DNA from: Onion yellows phytoplasma OY-M
Lineage (GTDB): Bacteria > Bacillota_I > Bacilli_A > Acholeplasmatales > Acholeplasmataceae
DNA length: 64,000 nt
Direction of reading: 5' to 3'
NCBI GenBank assembly: GCA_000009845.1
Contig: AP006628.2
Location: 62,001-126,000, forward strand
Numbering within the stretch: the first letter of the stretch is position 1; the number at the start of each line of letters is the position of its first letter. This document shows, one piece after another, positions 28,298-36,788 of the stretch. The translations under genes were made by a program, and so were the position numbers. Under the pieces are notes generated by a model. That model was not told the origin of the DNA. It did not search any database and saw only the letters and a list, made by a program, of their open reading frames with translations.

Positions 28298-28870
28298 ATG
28301 ATTAAATTACAAAATCAATTTAAAATAATAAGTATTTATTTATTTACTTTTTTAGGACTATTATTTATGACTAATAATTATCAAGTTATGGCAATGGATA
28401 ATAACGATGGCATATCTGAAAATAATTCAGTTGTTGATAATCATATAGATGAATATAATACTTTTAGAAACTTATTATTAACCCAAGGTAGAATATCTCA
28501 ACAATTGATTAATGCTCTTTTTAATCATAGTTCAGTAACAGAAATTAATTTTTTGTTGAATCAAATACAACAAGTACACCAACAAATCATAACTTATCAA
28601 CAAAGACAACTAAATAATCAAGAACAAATGTTAAGAAATTTTGATAATAATATGACAAGAGTTCAATTAGAAAGAGAATATTTATTGTTAACACAAGAGA
28701 TGATTTCAGCCATTAATAATACACCACTTTATGCTTCAGAAGAACAAATAAATACCTTAAGAAATATTCAAACAAGAATAGATCAAAATCAAAGACAAAT
28801 AAATATCATTAGAAATCAAATACAAAACAACCAAAATCAACCAAATAATCATAAGAAGACGTTAAAATAA
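28298..28870 (+). CDS. Candidate secreted effector with SVM-type signal peptide, helical Gln/Asn-rich
   Basis: 190 residues. Signal peptide MIKLQNQFKIISIYLFTFLG ... NNYQVMAM is of the same SVM type as the gene upstream, with an identical ribosome-binding region (AAAAGGAGATTTAATT). The mature ~155 residues are predicted helix with repeating INxLxNQIQQ-like units (INFLLNQIQQVHQQI, INTLRNIQTRIDQNQRQI), suggesting a two-helix or coiled-coil protein. The helical, Gln-rich style recalls phyllogen/SAP54-type effectors, but it is longer and no specific match is claimed. A terminator follows. Confidence 0.85.
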   Translation: MIKLQNQFKIISIYLFTFLGLLFMTNNYQVMAMDNNDGISENNSVVDNHIDEYNTFRNLLLTQGRISQQLINALFNHSSVTEINFLLNQIQQVHQQIITYQQRQLNNQEQMLRNFDNNMTRVQLEREYLLLTQEMISAINNTPLYASEEQINTLRNIQTRIDQNQRQINIIRNQIQNNQNQPNNHKKTLK

Positions 28871-28891
28871 TTAAATTTTTTAATTACAAAC

Positions 28892-28918
28892 CAAGACCCT
28901 TTTCAGGGTCTTTTTTTT
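28892..28918 (+). terminator. Terminator after second secreted protein
   Basis: Stem AAGACCC/GGGTCTT with a T8 tail. Confidence 0.85.
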
Positions 28919-28961
28919 ATTTAACAACTCACTCAACAATTAGAAAGGAAACCAAAAAACT

Positions 28962-29180
28962 ATGTTAATTAAAAAAATCTTTCAATCTTTACCTAGTAAT
29001 CTCATCTTTTTCATCATCACTCTACTTTCATTTCTTCCAATTATCATCATTTATTACGTCATTAAGTTCTATCTTTTCACCGTCAAACTAAGTATTCACC
29101 AACTAAAACAAGGAATAGTGGCTAGGATGTATCAATATTTAACTACTAAGAAGACAAATCATCATGTGGCATTTCATTAA
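28962..29180 (+). CDS. Small hydrophobic membrane protein (first of an overlapping pair)
   Basis: 72 residues with a long hydrophobic centre (LIFFIITLLSFLPIIIIYYV) and a basic C-terminus. GAAAGGAA precedes the ATG. Its end overlaps the next ORF by 17 bases in another frame, which suggests coupled translation. Not recognised. A holin-like or secretion-helper role is possible only by analogy with phage gene pairs. Confidence 0.6.
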   Translation: MLIKKIFQSLPSNLIFFIITLLSFLPIIIIYYVIKFYLFTVKLSIHQLKQGIVARMYQYLTTKKTNHHVAFH

Positions 29181-29409
29181 TACTTGGTTAACTAAATTAA
29201 ATCATATCCTTCATAAGATAAGTAGTTCTTTCTTTGCTTATCAAAATCAATGGTTAAACTTAGGTTTATTAACAATTATTTTATTATTTATCCCCCATCT
29301 TTTATATTTAATTGATTTTCTTTTTAAATGTCTTTATCACATTCTACGGTTTATTTATTATTTAGGAAAATATCTTTTATTATTAAAAAAAATTTTTAAG
29401 AAAGAATAA
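29164..29409 (+). CDS. Small hydrophobic membrane protein (second of an overlapping pair)
   Basis: 81 residues with two hydrophobic segments (LGLLTIILLFIPHLLYLI and CLYHILRFIYYLGKYLLLL) and a Lys-rich end. It starts inside the previous gene, with an AAGAAG site before the ATG. Its stop is 5 bases before the yqaJ-type gene. Not recognised. Confidence 0.6.
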   Translation: MWHFINTWLTKLNHILHKISSSFFAYQNQWLNLGLLTIILLFIPHLLYLIDFLFKCLYHILRFIYYLGKYLLLLKKIFKKE

Positions 29410-29414
29410 TTATT

Positions 29415-30062
29415 ATGAGAATCAAAAACTTAAATCAACGCACCCAATTATGGTATCAACACCGAAAAAAATATATTAACGCTTCGGAAATCGCTTCCAT
29501 TACAGGGTTAGATCCCTTTCGTTCCATGGAACAATTAGTCCACGATAAACTCTTTGGCACCACTTTTACCGCCAATCAATATACGCTTCATGGCCAAAAA
29601 ATGGAACCCATCGCTAGAGAATTTTTCATTCAAAAAACTAATTTAACTTTTGAAGACGCCATTTTCACTGATGATCAAGTTCACCTGTTTTCCGCATCTT
29701 TAGACGGTTACAATGAACAACATCAAGCTGTTTTAGAAATTAAATGTCCTTTTGTTAACGTAAACCAAGCAGTCTCAACAACTTGGACTGATTTTTTAAC
29801 CAATCCTCAATTAGAAAATATCCCCAAATACTACTGGGCCCAAGTTCAATGTCAACTCTATTGTGCTCAAGCGAAATCCGCTTACTTTTTAGTATATTTT
29901 AACGACCAAAACTATCATGTTTTTCGGATTTATCAAGATAAAAACTTCATATCTAAAATGATTGCTGATAGTAAAAAATATCTAAATCTTCTAAACAAAG
30001 CCAAAGAAGAATTATCACAAACAACTTATTTAAAACAATTAAGCGAAATAAAATACAACTAA
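29415..30062 (+). CDS. YqaJ-family viral-type exonuclease/recombinase
   Basis: 215 residues. Lambda-exonuclease-like PD-(D/E)XK fold: INASEIASITGLDPFRS is the typical N-terminal block, HGQKMEPIAREFF carries the helix Glu, SASLDGY the metal-binding Asp, LEIKCP the ExK pair and YYWAQVQCQLY the conserved Gln-rich helix. Such enzymes chew one strand of double-stranded DNA ends for single-strand annealing recombination, usually with an SSB-like or annealing partner. In the PMU it may serve integration, copy repair or circularisation. A fragment of a near-identical copy lies at 1-97. Confidence 0.9.
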   Translation: MRIKNLNQRTQLWYQHRKKYINASEIASITGLDPFRSMEQLVHDKLFGTTFTANQYTLHGQKMEPIAREFFIQKTNLTFEDAIFTDDQVHLFSASLDGYNEQHQAVLEIKCPFVNVNQAVSTTWTDFLTNPQLENIPKYYWAQVQCQLYCAQAKSAYFLVYFNDQNYHVFRIYQDKNFISKMIADSKKYLNLLNKAKEELSQTTYLKQLSEIKYN

Positions 30063-30088
30063 GACCTTCAATTTGAAGGTCTTTTTTT
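30061..30088 (+). terminator. Terminator after yqaJ-type gene
   Basis: Stem AAGACCTTCAA/TTGAAGGTCTT with a T7 tail, touching the stop codon. Confidence 0.85.
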
Positions 30089-30122
30089 ATGCCTAAATTT
30101 CAAATAAAAGGAGAAATCAACA

Positions 30123-30742
30123 ATGAAATTAATCGTTTTTGAAGTACTCGACGGGAGCGGAAAAACTTCTCTTATTCACGCCCTTCAACCCCAATTAAAA
30201 GCTCCCTTTCAAACTTATCAAGGTTTAGGAAGTAGTTCTCTTGGAAAGGAAATTAGAGATTTATTTTTAAATTTTTCACAAGTAGATTATCTCACTCGTT
30301 TTTATTTAAGTCTGGCTAATATGACCCAAAACCAAGTGGAATTAATTGTTCCTCAATTAAAAAACAACCAATTAATTATCTTAGACCGTTGGTTACCATC
30401 TACTTATGCTTACCAATTATTTCCTTTTTCCAAGGAAAAGAAACAACTTTTACCTTTAAAAAAGATCTTTAAACTGAATCATGAAACTATCTTAAAAAAC
30501 CTGATTCATTAATTTATTTAGATATTGACACTTTTATCGGAAGAACTAGAAAGAAAAAACAAAAAAACCATCAAAGAGATCTCATTGAAAAACAATCATT
30601 AACCTATTTTCAAACTGTTCGTCAAGGATACAATCATTATTTAACTCATTATACTAGTGACATTAAGAAATTAATCTTAAATGGAAGTGATCCCATTACA
30701 TCTAATATTCAAAAAATTATGAAATATCTAGGAGAAATATAA
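30123..30742 (+). pseudogene. tmk: Thymidylate kinase (PMU copy), frameshifted
   Basis: dTMP kinase, making dTDP for DNA synthesis. P-loop EVLDGSGKTSL at residues 7-17 (usual family FExxDGxGKST, here with Ser-Gly-Lys-Thr) and LDRWLPSTYAYQ for the DR(Y/W) motif. The first ORF ends at 30512. The remainder (PDSLIYLDIDTFIGRTRKKK ... QKIMKYLGEI) follows in another frame to the stop at 30742. A one-base change in the A run at about 30494-30499 is the likely lesion. AAAAGGAG precedes the ATG. The stop overlaps the ATG of the next small ORF. PMUs often carry such extra tmk copies. Confidence 0.85.
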
Positions 30743-30876
30743 TGGCCATTGTTATTAAGAAAAAATGTCAAAACGGTAATCTTTATTTTTATTACCATAA
30801 CGGAAAAATTAAAACCATCAAACCTGATGGGACTGTTACTTGGAAAACGAAAAAAATTAAGAAGAAAAGACCTTAA
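30742..30876 (+). CDS. Small basic protein (44 aa) overlapping tmk stop
   Basis: MAIVIKKKCQNGNLYFYYHN then GKIKTIKPDGTVTWKTKKIK and a basic end. TAATG overlap with tmk and GGAG 9 bases before support coupled translation. The repeated strand-turn pattern (NGNLYFYYHNGKIKTI, PDGTVTW) suggests a tiny beta sheet. Its stop codon lies inside the hairpin terminator at 30867. The ORF at 30749 in another frame is not used. Not recognised. Confidence 0.55.
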   Translation: MAIVIKKKCQNGNLYFYYHNGKIKTIKPDGTVTWKTKKIKKKRP

Positions 30877-30892
30877 AAAAAGGTCTTTTTTT
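30867..30892 (+). terminator. Terminator overlapping the stop of the 44-aa ORF
   Basis: Stem AAGACCTT/AAGGTCTT with a T7 tail. The first arm contains the stop codon. Confidence 0.8.
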
Positions 30893-30910
30893 CTTGAGAA
30901 AGGAAGCAAA

Positions 30911-31516
30911 ATGTTAAATAACGAAGATTTTTACCACATTAAACAATTCAATATTAACACTCAATGTGTTGATATTTTAAAAAAACTTTTTCATAAATCA
31001 TCATTTTCACTTAATTTTAATGAATATATGTGTCATCATCACCATCTACTTAATCAATATTTAACTGATAACAACTATCACTCTCAAAGCCAAAAAGTCA
31101 TCCGCGGTAAAATCAATGAATATCTCATTTTATTCTATTTTCAAAACCAAGGAATCATCAATTTATATCCTCAAGCTTATTTATTTTTTATCCCTGACAT
31201 TAAATTTGATTTAGTGTTATTTACGAAAAATAAAAGGATTGTCGCTTTTAATTTTAAAACATGTCTTCGTGATCGCTATAAACAAGCCATGGTAGAAGCC
31301 CAACAACTAAAAAAAATCGATACTCGTTTTGAATTTTATTTATTAACTAATAACACTGTGGAAACTCAAAGATTAAACAAGAAAATCAAACAAGGGAAAA
31401 TCTCAGGAATTAACCAAGTGATTGATTGTTTTTCACCCCAAGCGAACATCTTTTTACAAACATTACTGACTAATCAATTCCTCCCTTTTAGTGATATTAA
31501 CATGATTAAAAAATAA
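30911..31516 (+). CDS. Restriction-endonuclease-like (PD-(D/E)XK) protein
   Basis: 201 residues from the ATG with GAAAGGAAG before it. The longer frame from a TTG at 30749 overlaps a terminator and is rejected. Seen: GKINEYL with Glu70, DIKFDLVLF with Asp100, and VAFNFKTCLRDRYKQAMVEA with Lys116, then Thr, Arg, Asp, Arg. This last block matches the (S/V)xKTSLRxRWKQ block of several type II restriction enzymes, the third catalytic element of the PD-(D/E)XK fold. Asn stands where the Glu of ExK is usual. It may cut or bind DNA, or be an inactive relative. No methyltransferase is nearby. It sits between tmk and dnaB in the PMU. Confidence 0.6.
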   Translation: MLNNEDFYHIKQFNINTQCVDILKKLFHKSSFSLNFNEYMCHHHHLLNQYLTDNNYHSQSQKVIRGKINEYLILFYFQNQGIINLYPQAYLFFIPDIKFDLVLFTKNKRIVAFNFKTCLRDRYKQAMVEAQQLKKIDTRFEFYLLTNNTVETQRLNKKIKQGKISGINQVIDCFSPQANIFLQTLLTNQFLPFSDINMIKK

Positions 31517-31534
31517 TAAAGGAGTTAATATAAA

Positions 31535-33034
31535 ATGTTAACCAACGAACAAAAAGCGTTAAAACAAATCATTTCCTATATGAACCAAAATAAAGCTGAT
31601 CAATTAAGTTTTTATTTTCAACTTATTGATCCACAATCTTTTTTAGATAAAAAAAATACCAAAATCTTTCAAGCCTTAAAATATTTAACTTTAAACCAGA
31701 CAAATAATCATCCCTTTGATAAAATCAAATCTCAAACTGAGATCATTAAAGAGTTACTCACTTATCTCCAAACCCATTTTCCCCAAGATCACTTTACTAA
31801 AGAATCATTATCTTTTTTAAGTGATGATGTTAATGAGGAAAATAACCTTGATTTTTTAGCTAACCTAAAACATACCTATACCCAAGAAAAACTGTTCCAA
31901 CAACTCTTAAAAATTATTAGTCCTTCTTTTGAAAACAAGGATCCTTATCATAAACATCTATACTACCAAGAAATCTTTGATAAATTAAGAAAATTTATGT
32001 CCTTTATACCTCATCCCTCCGATAATACTTTGTTAACTTTAAATCAAATGGCTTCTTGTCATCCTGAATTTTTTAAGTCCGATCAACAAGCTCAAGCTAA
32101 ACAAAAAATTCAAGAAGAATATTATCGCTTATCGGAAACCTTCAAAGGATTAAATCAAGCCACGAAAGGCTTTAAAAAGGGTCAAATTATCACCATTGGC
32201 GGTTATACAGGATTAGGCAAAACCACTTTTGTTTATAATTTGCTCTTAGATATAGCCAAAACCAAACACCAAGAAAGTTCCTATTACCCTCACATGTTAG
32301 TTTTTTCTTATGAAATGACAATGGAGGAAAATTTAAGTCGGTTATTAGCCCACCAAACTCAAATTCCCTTAGATGTTATTTTAGATAAAAATTGGGAAGA
32401 CTCAAACATCACTACACATACCTACATGGAAAGGATGAATAACGCTAAAAAATTCTTTTCCCAACTTAACTTATCATTTAGTTATGATCAAGTTAAAAAA
32501 ATAGATTATATCATTGATTTAGTTTATCGTTTTTCTTTGGAACAAAAAGTCGAAATCATCGTTATCGACCACCTCCAAATTACTAAAGCGTCCAATCATT
32601 TAGAAAATGATCGGTTAGCCATTGACGAAATCATGACTAAATTAAAACAATTAGCCATGGAATTAAATATTGTCATTATCATTCTCTCACAATTTTCTAG
32701 AGATACTTATAGTCATTACCAAGGAAAATCACCTGAAATCACCGCTTTAAAAGGAAGTGGTGGAATTGAAACTAACTCAGATATCGTCTTAATGATGTCA
32801 GAATTCCAACCCAAACTATCGAAAGACCAAGAAAAACCTTTAAATATCTATAATCAAAATTGTAATCAATTATATTTAGCATCAAAAAACAACGAATCTC
32901 AAAAAATCATTGAATTATCTATTAAAAAGAATCGCAGTGGTACCAAAAAGAACTTAGTTTATCACTTTGAAATGACGACACAAACATTCCAAGAAATCGG
33001 TTATATTTTGCCTTATCCATTAGAAAGTTATTAA
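31535..33034 (+). CDS. dnaB: Replicative DNA helicase (PMU copy)
   Basis: 499 residues. The N-terminal helical domain begins about 1-110. The RecA-type motor has Walker A GGYTGLGKTTF, H1a/H2 regions (VFSYEMTMEENLSRLLA), Walker B IIVIDHLQI, and the conserved SQFSRDT and LKGSGGIETNSDIVLMM blocks. Hexameric 5'-3' helicase that opens the fork and calls primase. Length slightly above the usual ~450. AAAGGAG precedes the ATG and dnaG starts 11 bases after the stop, so both are one operon. The gene is intact, unlike tmk and dnaG beside it. Confidence 0.95.
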   Translation: MLTNEQKALKQIISYMNQNKADQLSFYFQLIDPQSFLDKKNTKIFQALKYLTLNQTNNHPFDKIKSQTEIIKELLTYLQTHFPQDHFTKESLSFLSDDVNEENNLDFLANLKHTYTQEKLFQQLLKIISPSFENKDPYHKHLYYQEIFDKLRKFMSFIPHPSDNTLLTLNQMASCHPEFFKSDQQAQAKQKIQEEYYRLSETFKGLNQATKGFKKGQIITIGGYTGLGKTTFVYNLLLDIAKTKHQESSYYPHMLVFSYEMTMEENLSRLLAHQTQIPLDVILDKNWEDSNITTHTYMERMNNAKKFFSQLNLSFSYDQVKKIDYIIDLVYRFSLEQKVEIIVIDHLQITKASNHLENDRLAIDEIMTKLKQLAMELNIVIIILSQFSRDTYSHYQGKSPEITALKGSGGIETNSDIVLMMSEFQPKLSKDQEKPLNIYNQNCNQLYLASKNNESQKIIELSIKKNRSGTKKNLVYHFEMTTQTFQEIGYILPYPLESY

Positions 33035-33045
33035 GGAGTTCATCA

Positions 33046-34372
33046 ATGAATTATCAAGAAAAAATAAAACACATTCAAACTCATTTTCCCATGTTAGTTT
33101 TATTAAAAAAATTAAAAATTTTACCTCTAAATTTTAATAACCACCACCGTTTTCCTTGTCCCATTCATCAAGGAAAGAATCCCACTTGTTGTCATTTCAC
33201 TTCAAATAATAAAATTCATTGTTGGAAATGCGGAAAAGATTATGATCTGATTGATGTTTATATGGTTATCCGTCAAATTAAATCTTTTTCTGAAGCGATT
33301 CAAAGAATAGAAGGATTTATGAATTCTTTCGAATTTAAAACCTTAAGTCAACAAGAAAAAGAAACAACGAAAATAACTATTAACCCTTTGAAACAACTAT
33401 ATCATTCAATGAAACCAAAACAACCAGTTGACGAACAGGAAATTAATATCAAAAAGAAACAATTATTTCAAAAAATTTCACCCTTATTCAACCAAATTAG
33501 AGATTATTATCATTATTTGTTAACTACTAACCGAAATAACGAAAGTCAACCAGGATTAACTTATTTAACTAAAAAAAGAAAACTCACTTTAGAAACCATT
33601 AAAGAATTTAAACTAGGTTATGCCCCATTATCTGATAAATCTTTATCTTTTCGTCTAGTAAATTATTGTAAAAAACAAAATATCGATACAACAAAATTAG
33701 TCGAATATGGTTTTATCAAAGAAAAAATCAGTCAACAAGGTAAAAAATATTTTCACGATACTTTTCATGGTTCCATCATTATCCCCGTTGAAAATGGATA
33801 TAATAAAACATTTCATTTTTATCAAAACCATTTTCGCGAAGTTTCTTACTTTCAACCAAAATACCAAGCTTTAACTAATTTCAGTCAAACTCCGACCCTT
33901 CATTTCAGTTATCGTTTTTTTTGAAGCTTTACCATATATTAAACAAACAAAAACCATCATCATTCATGAAGGTTTTTTTTGATGTCATTAGTTGTTGGCA
34001 AAACAATATTAAAAACGTGGTCGGTCTCATTTGTGTCGCCCAATTACTGTCCCAATCTCAATTAACAATCCTCAAAAAAGAAAATATCAAAGTCATTATC
34101 GCCTTAGATAACGACGAAACAGGCCAAAAACGAAGCGAAGCCTTAGGTGAACAACTAACCTCACATCAAATACCTTATGAAATTAGACACATTTTACCCC
34201 TTACGACCAAACTTGTAAAGATGTCGATGATTTATTACGTCAATACGGAAAAGAAGCTTACCACAAATGTTTTTTAGCTCCATACATCACTTATGAAGAG
34301 GCCAAAAATAAAATCATCGTCGATTTAGCCGTTCATTTCTTTGGCGAAGACAAAGTGGTTATTGAAGAATGA
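33046..34372 (+). pseudogene. dnaG: DNA primase (PMU copy), frameshifted
   Basis: Makes RNA primers for DNA synthesis with DnaB. The first ORF (33046-33924) has the zinc-finger CPIHQGKNPTCCHFT ... HCWKCG (CHCC set) and the start of the polymerase core (LTLETIKEFKLGYAP). A shift in the T run at about 33915-33922 moves to the ORF 33921-34277, which carries the TOPRIM motifs IIIHEGFFDVISC (Glu) and IALDNDETGQK (DxD). A second shift at about 34195-34205 leads to CKDVDDLLRQYGKEAYHKCF and the stop at 34372. The C-terminal DnaB-binding domain appears short. AAGGAG precedes the ATG. As read it is not functional. Confidence 0.85.
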
Positions 34373-34456
34373 ATTAGTTATTTAATTTAAATCTAATTTT
34401 AACTATTTAGAGTTTTTATTTTTTATCTAACAAACAACCAAAAAGGAGAAAAAAAG

Positions 34457-34777
34457 ATGAAAAACAATACCAGTCAAGAAATTAGAATCGGGGGCTGGAA
34501 CACAAAAACCACTCCGAACGATTTAACTCAAATTAAAAACTTTTTACAAATATTAAAACAAGATTTAATTAACCTCACTATTATCTCTCATTCTAAAAAG
34601 AAAAATACCTATCAAGAAGCTAATTACCGCCCCAAAAACCAAACTCTTTTTGTTGATTCTCAAATCTTAGATGAAATTAAAAAAACAAAAATAACCTTAA
34701 TTAATGATAATTTCTCTTCTAGTAATAGTTACCTTCAAACAATAAATATAAAATGCTTTAATAGGCAATATTTTTAA
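34457..34777 (+). CDS. PMU-type hypothetical protein
   Basis: 106 residues with AAAAAGGAG before the ATG. It is hydrophilic, with no signal peptide. Blocks IRIGGWNTKTTPNDLTQIKN and YRPKNQTLFVDSQ suggest a small alpha/beta fold. It is the last gene of the PMU run after dnaG. Not recognised. The abrupt tail (IKCFNRQYF) before AT-rich DNA may mark truncation at the element edge. Confidence 0.6.
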   Translation: MKNNTSQEIRIGGWNTKTTPNDLTQIKNFLQILKQDLINLTIISHSKKKNTYQEANYRPKNQTLFVDSQILDEIKKTKITLINDNFSSSNSYLQTINIKCFNRQYF

Positions 34778-34843
34778 ATATTTGTTTTTTTAACAACTTA
34801 AATCCTTAATTTTTAACATAATTACGTAAAAATATTACTTTCT

Positions 34844-35089
34844 TTAAATTTTAGTATTGACAAGAACCTTATTTAAATAGTATAATATATATATATATAA
34901 AGAAAACAATAATAATATAATATATTTGTCTGGACTTTGAGTAAAAGCATAATGTTGGTTGTTGGGTCTTTGTTCGTTAGGTTGTGCTTCTAAAGCGTTA
35001 ATAAGGATAGTTTGGAAAAGACAAATAAAAGCTATAATTAATAAAATTATGCATTTAATTAAATATTTTTTATTATTTTTAGTATTCAT
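34844..35089 (-). CDS. Small exported or membrane protein
   Basis: 81 residues on the minus strand. A basic N-terminus with hydrophobic core (KCIILLIIAFICLFQTILIN) and ALEA as possible cleavage site, a short polar Gln/Asn/Pro-rich loop, then a second hydrophobic helix (YIILLLFSLYIYILYYL). GGGAG lies about 10 bases before the ATG. With both helices kept it would be a hairpin in the membrane. If the first is cleaved, a small C-anchored surface peptide results. Not recognised. Confidence 0.5.
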   Translation of the reverse strand: MNTKNNKKYLIKCIILLIIAFICLFQTILINALEAQPNEQRPNNQHYAFTQSPDKYIILLLFSLYIYILYYLNKVLVNTKI

Positions 35090-35433
35090 ATAAGTTAAAC
35101 TCCCATATTGTTTTTGATTTGAAATGATTTTAGATATTTAATTAATAAAGTTTGAATAGCACTAAAATTAAGTTTGATTGAAAATATTATTGATTATGTT
35201 GCTAAATTGTATTTGGAATAATATTTTAATCTTTTTTGTTTAATATTTTATTTTTAAAGGCCCCTTATTACATTTTTTGTATATAATAGCTAGTTTGTAT
35301 ATTAAAGTACTGCCATTAAAGTATATTATAACTCAAAAAAACGGTAAAATATGCTCATTTTTGTGGTTTTAAGGGTTTTTTGATGGGTTTGAGTGTTATT
35401 TTATAGGGATAAAGTTAATTTAAGGTAATAAAA

Positions 35434-35458
35434 AAAGACTAGTTTTAGGCTAGTCTTT
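35434..35458. terminator. Hairpin, possible bidirectional terminator
   Basis: Stem AAGACTAG/CTAGTCTT with A-rich left and short T right flank, downstream of no obvious gene. Confidence 0.5.
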
Positions 35459-36592
35459 AAGGGTGTTTGTTTTATCTTTTGTTTGTGCAATTTATTTATT
35501 ATATATACTTAAAATTAATATTTCCTTTCATCTTTATTTTTTTAATATTTGCAAAATTAAAATAATTGTTGTATATTATTAAATAATGAATATTTTGATA
35601 AATAGCAACCAAAATTGCGTTTATCATTTTATTTGTTATTGATATAAATAGGAATATATACGTTTAAAAGTGATTAAATTCACTTTCTTTTTATAAAGTG
35701 TTTAAGATGCTAATTTGTTTTCTTAGATTAAATACTTAAATTAATTATTAATTAAGGTTGATTAAATATTTGTTAAATGTTTCAATTGTAATATTTTGAG
35801 ATTGGTTTAGACAAAAATTATTTTCTTTAATTAATTATTTTTTTTACCCTTATTGAATTATTTGTTATCTTTTGTAACTAATTTTAATGTTTGTTGTTTT
35901 CCAAAATATTTTTTAAGGTTTCCACCCACCATTTTTTACCCTTTGGACTTTTATCCTTTTATCATTATGATTAAAAATTATTTTGATTATATTTTAATAT
36001 TATATTTAGATTATATTTTAAAATGTCTCCAAAAATACTTTTATTTTGGTGCATTAAAAACAACTTAAAGGGGGAGTTTCGTTGTTAAACACATTCAATT
36101 TTAGAGTATTTTTATCAATGATTACTTATCGAATTATACGGTTCTAGATATTATATTTAGCAATATCTATTAATATTAATTTGTTTGCAAGTTAATATTT
36201 ATTTAGCAATTTACAAAGATGACATTACCTATTTATATTGATTATCATTTTTAATTTATGGCTGGGAATTGGAAAATATAATTGAAATTTTTCCTTAATT
36301 GGGTTATTTTGATTATTGTTATTATCGTTTTATTTATCGTTTTAATTGTTCTTTAAGAACAGTTTTATTTGTATTATGTGATTATATTTTTAGTAGCTGA
36401 TAGTAAAAATTAATTTGTAATAGATTTGTAATAGATTAATGTTTAAAAATTATTTATTATTTATTAATATATTATTATTGATTATTTATAAGTTTAATGA
36501 AACTATAATTGCAATTATAACTTTGCTTTGTTTTGTTATGTATTTTTTGCTTAATTATTTATTGTATGTGTATCTTTGTTTGTCATTCAAAA

Positions 36593-36660
36593 AAGGAATT
36601 AATACAATTAAGGAATTAATACAATTAAGGAATTAATACAATTAAGGAATTAATACAATT
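36593..36660. repeat. Four perfect copies of a 17-base tandem repeat
   Basis: The unit AAGGAATTAATACAATT is repeated four times without change. The period is not a multiple of three, and no functional gene covers it. The unit contains a Shine-Dalgarno-like AAGGA. Copy number is likely to vary between strains. Confidence 0.9.
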
Positions 36661-36788
36661 ATAGAAAATAATTATAAGAACACAATAATTTAAGAGTATT
36701 ATCATTATCAAAATAAAAATTATAAAAAAATTATAACTAAAAAAATAAATATATAAAATTATATAAAAAGGAGATAATTTACTGTCTT

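Larger units (their letters stand above)
35090..36788. other. 1.7-kb gene-poor AT-rich region
   Basis: No credible gene. Short open frames at 35853-36068 and 36439-36636 are hydrophobic, lack ribosome-binding sites and look accidental. It holds a hairpin (35434-35458) that can serve both strands, and a 17-base tandem repeat (36593-36660). AAAAGGAGA at 36766 belongs to the decayed transporter gene that follows. Confidence 0.5.

Noticed and set aside
30749-30910. Longer start for the restriction-enzyme-like protein
   Set aside because: The upstream part overlaps the 44-residue ORF and a terminator. A good ribosome-binding site stands only before the ATG at 30911.
35853-36636. Two hydrophobic frames (35853-36068 and 36439-36636)
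   Set aside because: No start signal. The second runs into the tandem repeat. Composition is that of random AT-rich DNA.
36593-36660. CRISPR array
   Set aside because: The repeats are directly adjacent, with no spacers between units, and no cas genes exist in the window.
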